Source: Scytonematopsis contorta HA4267-MV1
Lineage (GTDB): Bacteria > Cyanobacteriota > Cyanobacteriia > Cyanobacteriales > Nostocaceae
Assembly: GCA_019359035.1 (NCBI GenBank)
Contig: JAHHIC010000053.1
Location: forward strand, 186,001 to 250,000
Direction of reading: 5' to 3'
Length of the DNA: 64,000 bases
Below, one piece after another: positions 45,623 to 54,396 of this stretch (within the stretch, counting starts at the first letter, position 1; each line of letters starts with the position of its first letter). Below the pieces are notes generated by a model, which saw only the letters and a list, made by a program, of their open reading frames with translations, made no database searches and was not told the DNA's origin. The position numbers were made by a program, and so were the translations under genes.

Positions 45623-46360
45623 GTGATTAATGTTGGTTATCTACCCTATTTAAATGCTGCACCTTTTTATTGGGAAAACGAGATATGGAATGTTGAGTTA
45701 GTGCCATCTGTACCGAGTGAATTTGGTAAACTCGCTGTTGAAGGGCAAGTCGATGCTGGAATTATGTCATTACAAGATTTGTTTTTACAGGGTACTGAGT
45801 TTGAACCGCTAGGTATGTATGGAATATGTGCCCAAAATAAAGCTCAAAGTGTGTTATTATTTTCGCACAAAGCAATCACAGAGTTGGATGATAATACTAT
45901 TCAAATAACTACAGAAACTTCGACTTCTGTGAAATTATTAGAATTGATTTTAAGACATAAATATAACTTGCAAACAAAGATTGAGCAAGGTAACAAAAAG
46001 GAAGTTGCCTGGTTATTAATTGGTGATAATGCTTTGCGAGAAAAAAAGAAAAATCTAACACCTTACGTATATGATTTAGGTGAAGAATGGATAAAATGGC
46101 AAAATTTGCCCTTTGTTTTTGCTCGCTGGGTGGTTCGACGTAGCTTAAAAACTCATGAGAAACAAAGATTGCTAAATTGTGTAGATGATTCTTTTAAAAA
46201 AAGTATGGCTAACTTACAACAAGTCGCAGCATCTCGTGCTAGTACTTCAGTTTTACATACCGATGAGATTTGTACTTATTTGAGCAACTTCAACTATGTA
46301 ATAGGAGCAGAGGAAGAAGCTGGTTTGTTTAGATTTAAAGATTTGTTAGAGACAATATAA
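45623..46360 (+). CDS. MqnA-like (chorismate dehydratase/VitK2 biosynthesis family) protein
   Basis: A 245-residue periplasmic-binding-fold protein of the MqnA/MqnD family: VGYLPYLNAAPFYW at the N-terminus, VPSEFGKLAVEGQVDAGIMSLQD (31-53), QSVLLFSHKAITEL and TETSTSVKLLELIL. Relatives make 3-enolpyruvyl-benzoate from chorismate in the futalosine menaquinone route. Cyanobacteria make phylloquinone by the classical Men route, and no other mqn gene is visible here, so the function is uncertain. The start is GTG with GGAG 9 nt upstream. Confidence 0.8.
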   Translation: MINVGYLPYLNAAPFYWENEIWNVELVPSVPSEFGKLAVEGQVDAGIMSLQDLFLQGTEFEPLGMYGICAQNKAQSVLLFSHKAITELDDNTIQITTETSTSVKLLELILRHKYNLQTKIEQGNKKEVAWLLIGDNALREKKKNLTPYVYDLGEEWIKWQNLPFVFARWVVRRSLKTHEKQRLLNCVDDSFKKSMANLQQVAASRASTSVLHTDEICTYLSNFNYVIGAEEEAGLFRFKDLLETI

Positions 46361-46528
46361 AGGGAGCATTCCAATTTTGCACAACTACTTGCAAAATTAT
46401 GGTGTTCCCAACTATAGGGCTTTATTTTATACTCGTCCTGGTGATTAAAAAGATACTATTGACGAATTCATGTGCGATTGCAATATATTTTTGCAAGAAT
46501 GGAATGCACTTGTTAATCGTTTACTTTT

Positions 46529-47785
46529 ATGAGCGCAGAAATTATTTGTGTTGGTACGGAACTGCTTTTAGGTGACATACTTAATAGCAACGCGCAATAT
46601 TTAGCTAAACAGCTAGCCCAGTTAGGTATTCCTCACTACTTTCAAACAACCGTAGGGGATAACCCTGAAAGGTTGAAAAAAGTTATTGAAATAGCTGCAT
46701 CCAGAGCACAAATTTTGATTTTTACAGGTGGTCTTGGCCCCACACCTGATGACCTTACTGGTGAAACTATCGCTGATTTTTTTGGTGCGACCTTGGTAGA
46801 AAAACCAGAAATTATTGACGATATTACACAAAAATTTGCTGCTCGTGGTCGAGTCATGACTCCTAGCAATCGTAAGCAAGCACTTATACCTGAGGGTGCA
46901 GAAATATTACCGAACCAGACAGGTACAGCACCTGGTATTATCTGGCAACCTCGTCCAGGAATAACTATTTTTACCTTCCCTGGTGTTCCGTCAGAAATGT
47001 ACAGAATGTGGGAAGAAACCGCTGTACCCTTCCTTAAAAGTCAAGGTTGGGGCAAAGAAATTATTTATAGTCGAATGTTAAGATTTTTCGGCGTCGGAGA
47101 ATCAGCATTAGCAGAAAAAGTTGCCAGCTATCTTAATTCAACAAATCCAACAGTAGCTCCTTATGCAGGAAAAGGGGAAGTCAGGCTAAGAATTTCAGCT
47201 AAGGCAACTTCTCCTACTCAAGCAGAAGAATTAATTGTACCTGTAGAAAAAAAGCTTCAAGAAATAGCAGGCTTAGATTACTACGGAGCCGATAATGATA
47301 CCCTTGCTACTGTTGTTGGGCGGTTATTACACACAGCCGGACAAACCTTATCTGTGGCAGAATCATGTACAGGGGGAACTATAGGGCAAATGTTGACAGA
47401 AATTTCCGGTAGTTCAGAATACTTTTGGGGTGGAGTAATTTCTTACGATAACTCAGTCAAAGTCGGGCTATTAGGAGTAAATCCCCAAGACTTAGAAAAA
47501 TTCGGTGCAGTTAGTGCGACTGTTGCAGAACAAATGGCTTTGGGAGTAAAAACCCGCTTGAAAACAACTTGGGGGTTAAGCGTTACAGGGATTGCTGGTC
47601 CGACAGGGGGGACAGATACCAAGCCAGTTGGTTTAGTTTATATAGGTTTAGCAACTCCAAACGGTAAAGTCGAAAGCTTTGAATATACCTTTGGAGCTTC
47701 ACGAGGTAGGTCGTTGATACGTCATTACAGTGCCTGTACCGCTTTGGATTTGCTCCGACGTAAGTTGCTAATGGGTAATGGGTAA
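46529..47785 (+). CDS. cinA: CinA-family protein (NMN deamidase/ADP-ribose pyrophosphatase-like)
   Basis: A 418-residue two-domain protein. The N-terminal MoCF-like domain has GTELLLGDILNSNAQYLA and FTGGLGPTPDDLTGETIA; the C-terminal PncC-type NMN amidohydrolase domain (about 255-410) has SVAESCTGGTIGQML, GGVISYDNSVKVGLLG and SVTGIAGPTGGT. It acts in pyridine-nucleotide salvage and is named for co-induction with competence in some bacteria. Its last residues (MGNG) and stop codon lie in a two-copy TAATGGG heptamer (47769-47785). Confidence 0.94.
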   Translation: MSAEIICVGTELLLGDILNSNAQYLAKQLAQLGIPHYFQTTVGDNPERLKKVIEIAASRAQILIFTGGLGPTPDDLTGETIADFFGATLVEKPEIIDDITQKFAARGRVMTPSNRKQALIPEGAEILPNQTGTAPGIIWQPRPGITIFTFPGVPSEMYRMWEETAVPFLKSQGWGKEIIYSRMLRFFGVGESALAEKVASYLNSTNPTVAPYAGKGEVRLRISAKATSPTQAEELIVPVEKKLQEIAGLDYYGADNDTLATVVGRLLHTAGQTLSVAESCTGGTIGQMLTEISGSSEYFWGGVISYDNSVKVGLLGVNPQDLEKFGAVSATVAEQMALGVKTRLKTTWGLSVTGIAGPTGGTDTKPVGLVYIGLATPNGKVESFEYTFGASRGRSLIRHYSACTALDLLRRKLLMGNG

Positions 47786-47804
47786 TTTGCCAATCAAGCT
47801 CTTC

Positions 47805-47855
47805 ACTCCTCTGTAAGAGGAGTTTAGCTCTTAGACAGGGACTTTAGTCCTTGGA
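47805..47855. repeat. twin-hairpin repeat after cinA
   Basis: ACTCCTCT-GTA-AGAGGAGT (47805-47823) is followed by TTAGCTCTTAGACAGGG and a GGACTTTAGTCC hairpin. The same architecture occurs at 51937-51983. The first hairpin could terminate cinA. Confidence 0.75.
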
Positions 47856-47985
47856 TTTAGTCATTGGAAAAAATTAATTATCATTTGTATGTAACTCTAA
47901 AATAAATATTCCACGGTTATTTAATGCATCCTTCTTAAGAAGGAGTGATAAGATTTTTTAAGGTAGAAGCTCAATCTTCAAAAAC

Positions 47986-48375
47986 ATGACTTCTTTAACT
48001 TTCTCCCATCGTCAAACTGGTAATTTAGTTACAATTTATGTCACCGAAGTCATCGGCGACAAATTATGCATCATGTGTGGGAGTGGTAAGCTACTTTACG
48101 AACGTATAGCAGGGGCTTTCGATGAAGGGAAAAAAGTAGTTATTTCCTTCAGAGATTGCGAAGATATTACTTCTGCCTTCCTCGCAGAATTGTTTAGTCA
48201 GTTATACGGGAATTTTTCTGCCACACAAATTGAAGATTCTTTATGTGTCGTCGATATGGAACCCGAAGATGCGGAAGACTTAAAATATATAATTCAAGAT
48301 GTTAAGGAGTTTCTCAATTATCCCCAGCGCTTTAGAAATGCTATTGTCTCCGTGCTGGGCGAAGACTATCTATGA
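47986..48375 (+). CDS. STAS-like DUF4325 protein
   Basis: A 129-residue protein. VTEVIGDKLCIMCGSGKLLYERIAGAFDEGKKVVISFRDCEDITSAFLAELFSQLYGNF (shown here as separate runs: KKVVISFRDCEDITSAF is the key one) matches STAS-like DUF4325, in which the strand-turn that carries serine in true STAS domains becomes ITSAF. It has no membrane segment. Its stop overlaps the ATG of the PIN gene (ATGA), implying translational coupling. DUF4325 proteins often accompany ATPase or effector genes of unknown systems. Possible partner or regulator of the PIN nuclease; that is inference. Confidence 0.8.
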   Translation: MTSLTFSHRQTGNLVTIYVTEVIGDKLCIMCGSGKLLYERIAGAFDEGKKVVISFRDCEDITSAFLAELFSQLYGNFSATQIEDSLCVVDMEPEDAEDLKYIIQDVKEFLNYPQRFRNAIVSVLGEDYL

Positions 48376-48920
48376 ACAACCAAGTCCATCCTATCGAGTC
48401 CTACAAATTTACCCCACAGGATGCTGTGTTATTTGATGCTAATATCTGGCTTTATATTTATGGGCCACCAAGTCATATATCTAACCAGTATAGAGGTGCG
48501 TATACATTAGCATTGCGGCGGATTCGTGGATGTGGCTGTCCTATATTACTTGACGCTTTAGTTCTTTCTGAGTTTATTAATGCCTATGCACGGTTTTTTT
48601 ATAATAAGTTGCCTATAGAGAATAAACCAGGAGATTTTAAATTATTCCGTAATAGTTCGGAGTTTAAACCTGTAGCCGAACAAATTTCCAGAAGAGCAAA
48701 GAAGATTTTAGAAAAAACCGAACCTGCTAAAAAACTCTTTGACTCTATGGAAATGACGGCTATTCTTAGTGAATACGCTGGTGGTGAGGCAGATTTTAAC
48801 GACCAAATTTTGGCACAAATTTGTCGTTTGAACGGTCTGATGTTGGTAACGCACGATGCCGATTTTAGTGCTACTAATTTAACAATTTTGACTGCAAACC
48901 CCAAATTATTATTGGTCTGA
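48372..48920 (+). CDS. PIN-domain ribonuclease-like protein
   Basis: A 182-residue protein with the acidic PIN residues D22 (LFDANIWLY), E67 (LVLSEF), D144 (ADFNDQILAQ) and D162/D164 (VTHDADF), in PIN order and spacing, so an active RNase is likely. It has an unusual insertion between E67 and D144 containing a basic helix (about 100-120). It overlaps the DUF4325 gene by 4 bp. It could be the toxin of a two-gene module, though DUF4325 is not a standard DNA-binding antitoxin. The stop codon lies in a 12-bp duplication TTATTGGTCTGA. Confidence 0.85.
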   Translation: MNNQVHPIESYKFTPQDAVLFDANIWLYIYGPPSHISNQYRGAYTLALRRIRGCGCPILLDALVLSEFINAYARFFYNKLPIENKPGDFKLFRNSSEFKPVAEQISRRAKKILEKTEPAKKLFDSMEMTAILSEYAGGEADFNDQILAQICRLNGLMLVTHDADFSATNLTILTANPKLLLV

Positions 48921-48937
48921 TTATTGGTCTGATTTTC

Positions 48938-49018
48938 GTAGGATGGGTTAGGCGCACGAAAATTCTTGGCTTTATGCGATAAATAAAATGCGCCGTAACC
49001 CATCATTACCTCATTTCT
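48938..49018 (+). repeat. GTAGGATGGGTTAGGCGC element (copy 3) in 81-bp tandem unit
   Basis: It runs GTAGGATGGGTTAGGCGCA to GCGCCGTAACCCATCA, then ATTACCTCATTTCT. The next copy begins at 49019, and the two are identical over about 77 bp, which points to a recent duplication. Confidence 0.92.
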
Positions 49019-49095
49019 GTAGGATGGGTTAGGCGCACGAAAATTCTTGGCTTTATGCGATAAATAAAATGCGCCGTAACCCATCATTACCTCAT
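49019..49095 (+). repeat. GTAGGATGGGTTAGGCGC element (copy 4)
   Basis: The second tandem copy, identical to copy 3 until TTACCTCAT, where the flank changes. A minus-strand ORF across both copies is spurious. Confidence 0.92.
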
Positions 49096-49188
49096 GCTTA
49101 ATTAGAATAAAATTTATTATTTATAAGCTCTTCAAAAAAGATTTATTTTATAAATATAGCGATTATTGTTTCGCTTAAATACACAAGA

Positions 49189-49214
49189 CCGGGTAAGAAT
49201 GCCCACCCCACAAG
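49189..49214 (-). repeat. dispersed element with CTTGTGGGGTGGGCATCC (copy 4, inverted)
   Basis: On the plus strand it reads CGGGTAAGAATGCCCACCCC and then ACAAG, the complement of the other copies with small changes. Confidence 0.65.
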
Positions 49215-49305
49215 AGTTTTATATTTTTCTTTGTATCCAACTCAATTGAGAACCTCTATACTTAGAGGTTATTTATAAAATAAATTTTAAGTATATCTAC
49301 CAAAG

Positions 49306-49379
49306 TGATGGGTTACGGCGCTTTATAGGATTTAAAAAGCCTCCAACTATCTACTACAAATGCGCCTAACCCATCCTAC
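49306..49379 (-). repeat. GTAGGATGGGTTAGGCGC element (copy 5, inverted)
   Basis: TGATGGGTTACGGCGC to GCGCCTAACCCATCCTAC. The left flank AGGTTATTTATAAA is shared with the 23.1-kb locus. The gap 48921-49635 holds only these repeats and AT-rich sequence before the MATE gene. Confidence 0.85.
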
Positions 49380-49635
49380 GTTAATTTAAATATCTAGCAA
49401 TAATCACTAATATGACTATATAATTATGAGATTTTATCAATAGGCTTTACCTATTAATAATTAAGTCATAAAAACTACGTTTTAATATAAAATAAGTAGC
49501 TATTTTGTAAGTAGCGGAATGTGGGCATAAACCAAAATCTATTATAAACTAATTGCTAAATTGTCTACTGCATCACATTCTGCCGCGTTTCAAATTAGCC
49601 CTTGTTAACTACCTAACATTTGTTTAGGTCAATTT

Positions 49636-50997
49636 ATGCATCAAATTTTTTCTGATAATTACGATTTTCTTAATCGCTTTTATCGCTTAACCTTTGTCAA
49701 TATTCTCTCAGGTATTATGATACCTTTGGCTGGTTTAGTAGATGTGGCATTTCTGGGACATTTGCCTGAAATTACTCATTTAGCTGGGGTAATTCTAGCT
49801 ACGATTTTGTTTGACTATCTTTATCGGGTTTTAAAGTTTATACGTTCTTCCAGCAACAGTTTTACGGCACAAGCTGTGGGAAGAGATGACTACAAAGGAG
49901 TAATACAAGTTGCGTTACGCAATGGATTGATTGCTTTAGCAGTTGCAGCACTTATTTTAATATTGCAATACCCTATACGAGAATTAGGTTTTACTTTGTT
50001 GAGCGCTAGTCCAGAGGTAAAAAATGCTGGTATTGCTTACTTTGATGCTCGAATTTGGGGAGCTCCAGCCGTTTTACTTAACTATGTTTTGTTTGGTTGG
50101 TTTTTTGGACAAGAAAAAAATGCTTATGTCCTGGTAATGTCATTGATTGGTAATGGGAGTAATGTTGTACTTGACTATATAATGATTAACCAGTGGGGTT
50201 GGGAAAGTGCAGGAGCTGGATTAGCAACGGCAATAAGTCAGTATTTAGCTTTATTTACAGGTCTAATTTTTGCTTGCTTTCATATCCGGTGGGAAGATGT
50301 TCCAGCTGCACTACATAATCTTTTTGACTGGAAAGCTCTAAAAGCAACTTTCGCCTTAAATGGAAATATACTCATCAGATATCTAGCTTTAATTTCTGCT
50401 TTAGCCGTTTTTACCAACATCAGTTCGCTGATGGGAACGAATATACTAACTGAAAATGGTTTACTCTTACAGATTGTCACCCTAGGTATATTTGTAATTC
50501 AAGGTGTCGGAAACGCTACTCAAAGCTTAACAGGTAACTTTAAAGGTAAAGGAGATTCACAGAAACTATTGCCTCTAATCCAAGTTGCAACCCTTACCAG
50601 TTTGCTTTGTGCATTACCTTTAGCCTTAGTATCTATCTTATTTCCAGAAACTATATTTAAACTCTTAACCAATCACACTGAGGTTATCGAAAATATTAGC
50701 GATTACGTTAACTGGCTGCTACCCGTCCTCGCTTTTGCTGCGATCGCCTTTATGTTGGAGGGGTACTTTATTGGTTTAGCGAAAGGTTCGACCCTAAGTA
50801 AGTCTTCTTTAACAGCCATTTTAGTAGGATTTTTGCCTCTGGCTTCTGTTGCTTGGTACTTTAACAGCAACCATTTCTTGTGGTTGGCTTTGTCGTTATA
50901 TATGGTGACCAGTATGCTAGTACTGGCAATACAGTTACCGGGAACGTTTCAAGTTGAAGGTTCTGGGGACGCTAAATTGCTAGATAGGTCTTGTTGA
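49636..50997 (+). CDS. MATE family efflux transporter (DinF-like)
   Basis: A 453-residue, 12-helix transporter. The N-terminal LTFVNILSGIMIPLAGLVDVAFLGHLPEITHLAGV region (key run: IPLAGLVDVAFLGHL) and the symmetry-related second half (NGNILIRYLALISALAVFTN) fit MATE/DinF proteins, which export organic cations or metabolites by Na+ or H+ antiport. The substrate is unknown. It is monocistronic. A HIP1 octamer lies near 50739. The gene ends 31 bp before the convergent DUF4926 gene. Confidence 0.9.
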   Translation: MHQIFSDNYDFLNRFYRLTFVNILSGIMIPLAGLVDVAFLGHLPEITHLAGVILATILFDYLYRVLKFIRSSSNSFTAQAVGRDDYKGVIQVALRNGLIALAVAALILILQYPIRELGFTLLSASPEVKNAGIAYFDARIWGAPAVLLNYVLFGWFFGQEKNAYVLVMSLIGNGSNVVLDYIMINQWGWESAGAGLATAISQYLALFTGLIFACFHIRWEDVPAALHNLFDWKALKATFALNGNILIRYLALISALAVFTNISSLMGTNILTENGLLLQIVTLGIFVIQGVGNATQSLTGNFKGKGDSQKLLPLIQVATLTSLLCALPLALVSILFPETIFKLLTNHTEVIENISDYVNWLLPVLAFAAIAFMLEGYFIGLAKGSTLSKSSLTAILVGFLPLASVAWYFNSNHFLWLALSLYMVTSMLVLAIQLPGTFQVEGSGDAKLLDRSC

Positions 50998-51028
50998 TGG
51001 GATTGCGAACTCCTTAATCCTGGTTAAT

Positions 51029-51277
51029 TCATGCAGTCGCTGTTATCTGTAAAGTTACATCTAATACTGCGAATTGCTCAGGGTAAAGAATGACGTTTAC
51101 ATATTCCAATTCTCCAACTAAATTAGCATTGGGAACAGATAAATCCACTGCGTATCCTTCAGGATTTTCGTAGCATTCTACAACTGTTCCCGGTGTATTT
51201 TTGGGAACAATTTGGTCATTGAACTCCGCTTGTACATCTACCAAAGTTTTGATTTGGTCATAGAGCTTAGCTTTCAT
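51029..51277 (-). CDS. DUF4926 protein (possible immunity/antitoxin partner)
   Basis: An 82-residue beta-rich protein: KLYDQIKTLVDVQAEFNDQIVPKNTPGTVVE followed by GYAVDLSVPN and EFAVLDVTL-like end (shown in parts; key runs KLYDQIKTLVD and PGTVVECYENPEGYAVDL), the DUF4926 pattern of a small SH3-like barrel. I chose the ATG at 51277 because AAGGTG lies 6 nt upstream; a start at 51292 would overlap the previous stop as ATGA. It is the second gene of a pair with DUF6883. Confidence 0.8.
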   Translation of the reverse strand: MKAKLYDQIKTLVDVQAEFNDQIVPKNTPGTVVECYENPEGYAVDLSVPNANLVGELEYVNVILYPEQFAVLDVTLQITATA

Positions 51278-51288
51278 GTTAATCACCT

Positions 51289-51675
51289 TCATTTATCCAC
51301 TTGGAGCCAGTTCGTAATTAATTTGGGAATATCTTTACCATTATCAATCTGCCAGCTAGTAACAAGAGTACCCTCTCTTCCATTAAAGCCTTGAATCCTG
51401 ACTTTTACCTGAAATCTTACACCATAAGTACTTACTTGACCTTGAGCCGCTGGTGTATTTATTAAACCTTCACGTAATTGCCTTATTACATCATTTGCTC
51501 CAGCTTGACGACCTTGATTTGTCTGTACATCATATCCCACAGCTTCAAACGCCATCCATTTTCCTTGGTTGCTAGGATTATTTGGATTAAAGGAATATTC
51601 TTCAAATTTTCGTGGGTCTATTTCAGCTTCCTCTGCTTTAGGCAAAGGGTCGCCAGGTTTCCAATCCTGACACAT
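51289..51675 (-). CDS. DUF6883 protein (possible toxin-like partner)
   Basis: A 128-residue protein. EIDPRKFEEYSFNPNNPSNQGKW near residues 17-39, KWMAFEAVGYDV and TYGVRFQVKVRIQGFNGREGTLVTSWQID fit DUF6883, a small domain that I recall both standing alone and at the C-terminus of polymorphic toxins. The conserved YSFNPNNP and W residues could be functional. No secretion signal. It is directly followed by DUF4926; this pairing recurs in cyanobacteria as far as I remember. Activity unknown. Confidence 0.75.
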   Translation of the reverse strand: MCQDWKPGDPLPKAEEAEIDPRKFEEYSFNPNNPSNQGKWMAFEAVGYDVQTNQGRQAGANDVIRQLREGLINTPAAQGQVSTYGVRFQVKVRIQGFNGREGTLVTSWQIDNGKDIPKLITNWLQVDK

Positions 51676-51936
51676 TTACGATACCAATATTTTAATTTTT
51701 TAAATTTTAAACGTTGCTGGGCACTAAATTTTGTAATCGCTAAAAATTTTGCTTTATCACCTGCTGTAGTTTATAAAATAATCCGAAGAAGCAATAACAA
51801 TGCAAAAAATCCCCAACAAACTCAAAAGTAGGGGGATTGAAATGTTGCGAAATTTTAGATTTAATCCAAAATACCTAACTTATACCGCTTCTGCTTGCTT
51901 TTGAATAATTATTCCAACGCAAACGGATTTAATATT

Positions 51937-51983
51937 AGTCCTCTTAAGAGGACTTAAGCTTTTAGACAGGGATTTTAATCCCT
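51937..51983. repeat. twin-hairpin repeat (second copy)
   Basis: A perfect 18-bp palindrome AGTCCTCTTAAGAGGACT (51937-51954), then TTAAGCTTTTAGACAGGG, and an AGGGATTTTAATCCCT hairpin (51968-51983). It matches the architecture of 47805-47855. It is the only structure seen in the 341-bp gap before ugd ends. Confidence 0.8.
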
Positions 51984-52016
51984 GGCTTTCTGGCTTTCTG
52001 CCTTTCCGCAATTTAC

Positions 52017-53402
52017 CTAGCGTCCAATACCAACATACTGGAACCCAGCTCGCATCATTTCTTCACGGTCGAGATAATTACGTCCATCAATCATGACTGG
52101 ATTGGTCATTAACTTCGCCATTTTAGCGTAGTCAAGAGTTTGGAACTGCTGCCATTCAGTCACTAGTACTAAAGCATCACAACCGTCAGCAAGCCTTTCA
52201 GCATCAGTTTCCACCAATACACCAGAAAGACCATGACGCATACCAGTTTGAGAAATAATCGGGTCATAAGCCTTAACTTTGGCACCCAAGCGATTCAGTT
52301 GCTCAATCAAATTCAAAGCAGGAGCATCGCGTAAATCGTCTGTATCAGGCTTAAATGTCAAACCCAATAATCCAATGGTCTTACCCTTAAGTATTTTCAA
52401 TTCATGCTGAAGTTTCTCCAAAGCAATCTGACGCTGACGTTCATTAACGGTAACAGCGGACTTTAGTAACTGAGCTTCGTAACCGTAGTCATCAGCAGTA
52501 TGAATTAAAGCCAAAACGTCTTTAGGGAAACAAGAACCACCCCAACCGATACCAGCATTCAGGAATTTATTACCAATACGGGAGTCTAAACCGATACCTT
52601 TTGCTACCTGGGTAACATCCGCTCCAACGCGGTCACAGATATTAGCGACTTCGTTAATAAAGCTAATTTTGGTTGCCAAGAAAGCATTTGCAGCGTACTT
52701 AATCATTTCCGCTGAACTTAAGTCAGTAACCAAAACTGGCACATTGGGTAAAGATTTATTTTCAGCAAACTGACGCTCAACAATTGGAGCATACAGTTCT
52801 TTCATCATCGCAACAGCTTTTCCACTGTTGCCACCCAAAACGATACGGTCAGGATTGTATGTATCGTATACAGCTGAACCTTCGCGTAAAAACTCTGGGT
52901 TACTTACAACGTCAAATTCAGCTGTAATTTCTGGTTCAGAACTGGGGACTCCACCAGCAGGAACCAATTGTTTTTGGCGTTCAGCGATACCATCCAAAAC
53001 AATCATCCGTACCCAGTCACCAGAACCGATGGGTACAGTGGACTTATTTACAATAACTTTATATCCATCTTTGAGGTGGGCACCAATACCACGAGCGACA
53101 GCTTCTACATAACGGGTATCGCTTTCCCCAGTAGGTAAAGGAGGAGTTCCTACCGCGATAAAAAGAATTTCTCCGTGGTCAACACCAGCACCTAGGTCTG
53201 TGGAAAATTGGATTTTACCATTTGCAATCGCTGACTGCATGATTTCTGACAACCCTGGCTCAAAAATAGGTGACTGACCAGCCTTCATCAACTTGACTTT
53301 CTCTTCGTTATTGTCGATACAAACCACATCGTGCCCGATATGAGCCAAACAAGCACCTGTCACTAAACCAACGTAACCAGTACCAATAACACAAACTCGC
53401 AT
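52017..53402 (-). CDS. ugd: UDP-glucose 6-dehydrogenase
   Basis: It oxidises UDP-glucose to UDP-glucuronate with two NAD+. The 461-residue protein has the Rossmann motif VIGTGYVGLVTGACLA at 5-20, FIAVGTPPLPTGE, NPEFLREGSAVYD and the catalytic C291 in GWGGSCFPKDV. It lies 58 bp downstream of the UDP-glucuronate decarboxylase gene, whose substrate is the product of this enzyme, so the operon makes UDP-xylose from UDP-glucose for exopolysaccharide. GAGGAAGAAACGA precedes its ATG. Confidence 0.97.
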   Translation of the reverse strand: MRVCVIGTGYVGLVTGACLAHIGHDVVCIDNNEEKVKLMKAGQSPIFEPGLSEIMQSAIANGKIQFSTDLGAGVDHGEILFIAVGTPPLPTGESDTRYVEAVARGIGAHLKDGYKVIVNKSTVPIGSGDWVRMIVLDGIAERQKQLVPAGGVPSSEPEITAEFDVVSNPEFLREGSAVYDTYNPDRIVLGGNSGKAVAMMKELYAPIVERQFAENKSLPNVPVLVTDLSSAEMIKYAANAFLATKISFINEVANICDRVGADVTQVAKGIGLDSRIGNKFLNAGIGWGGSCFPKDVLALIHTADDYGYEAQLLKSAVTVNERQRQIALEKLQHELKILKGKTIGLLGLTFKPDTDDLRDAPALNLIEQLNRLGAKVKAYDPIISQTGMRHGLSGVLVETDAERLADGCDALVLVTEWQQFQTLDYAKMAKLMTNPVMIDGRNYLDREEMMRAGFQYVGIGR

Positions 53403-53460
53403 TCGTTTCTTCCTCTAATATCTATGTATTGTTTGCTGCAAATTTTCAGTTATCCAAAAT

Positions 53461-54396
53461 CTATTTCCCGCTGTTCATGCGTTCGCGGAAATCATTTATA
53501 GTCCGTTCTAACCCTTCTTGTAAAGGAACGGTAGGTTCCCAATTTAACAAGGTTTTTGCTTTTGTGATATCAGGACGACGACGACGGGGGTCATCAGAAG
53601 GCAGCGGTTCAAACTTAATTTCCGCATCAGGATTAATCTTTTGTTGCACAGCTTGAGCCAATTCCAAAATCGTGTATTCCCCTGGATTACCGATATTGAC
53701 AGGCCCTACGTAATCGCTGTTCATGAGACGGACAAATCCATCCACTAAATCAGAAACGTAGCAGAAACTACGGGTTTGCGACCCATCTCCATACACAGTT
53801 AAAGGCTCACCCCGCAGAGCTTGCACAATAAAGTTACTAACTACACGACCATCATTTTCTAACATACGAGGACCGTATGTGTTGAAAATACGTACAACTC
53901 TAACATCAACTTTATTTTGTCTGTAATAATCAAATGCCAGAGTTTCAGCAATACGTTTGCCTTCGTCGTAGCAAGCACGCAAGCCAATAGGGTTTACATT
54001 ACCCCTGTATTCTTCGGTTTGAGGATGAATTTCTGGGTCTCCGTATACTTCTGATGTCGAAGCCAGGAAAAATCTTGCCTTTACACGCTTAGCTAACCCC
54101 AACATATTCAACGTTCCCATAACGTTGGTTTTCACTGTTTTTACTGGGTTGTACTGATAATGTACAGGCGATGCTGGACAAGCTAAATGGTAAATTTGGT
54201 CTACTTCTAACCGAATTGGTTCGGTAATGTCGTGACGAACAAGTTCAAAATTGGGATTACCCAACCACTTGAGAATATTACGCTTGTTACCTGTGTAAAA
54301 GTTGTCCAAGCAAATTATTTCGTGTCCATCATTCATCAAAACGTCGATTAGGTGGGAACCAAGAAAGCCAGCTCCACCAGTTACCAAAATTCTCAT
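53461..54396 (-). CDS. UDP-glucuronate decarboxylase (UDP-xylose synthase)
   Basis: A 311-residue extended SDR enzyme: [11 protein letters not shown] (6-16), the catalytic Y143-x3-K147 ([10 protein letters not shown]), [18 protein letters not shown] (70-87) and [13 protein letters not shown]. The CPASP-HYQ pattern is typical of UXS-type decarboxylases rather than 4-epimerases. It converts UDP-glucuronate to UDP-xylose. It is first in the operon with ugd; GAGG lies 5 nt before the ATG. Confidence 0.94.
   Translation of the reverse strand: MRILVTGGAGFLGSHLIDVLMNDGHEIICLDNFYTGNKRNILKWLGNPNFELVRHDITEPIRLEVDQIYHLACPASPVHYQYNPVKTVKTNVMGTLNMLGLAKRVKARFFLASTSEVYGDPEIHPQTEEYRGNVNPIGLRACYDEGKRIAETLAFDYYRQNKVDVRVVRIFNTYGPRMLENDGRVVSNFIVQALRGEPLTVYGDGSQTRSFCYVSDLVDGFVRLMNSDYVGPVNIGNPGEYTILELAQAVQQKINPDAEIKFEPLPSDDPRRRRPDITKAKTLLNWEPTVPLQEGLERTINDFRERMNSGK

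Noticed and set aside
48599-49087. 162-aa minus-strand ORF with a duplicated MMGYGAFYLSHKAKNF segment
   Set aside because: It reads the tandem GTAGGATGGG elements and the reverse of the PIN gene; the protein duplication is only the DNA repeat.
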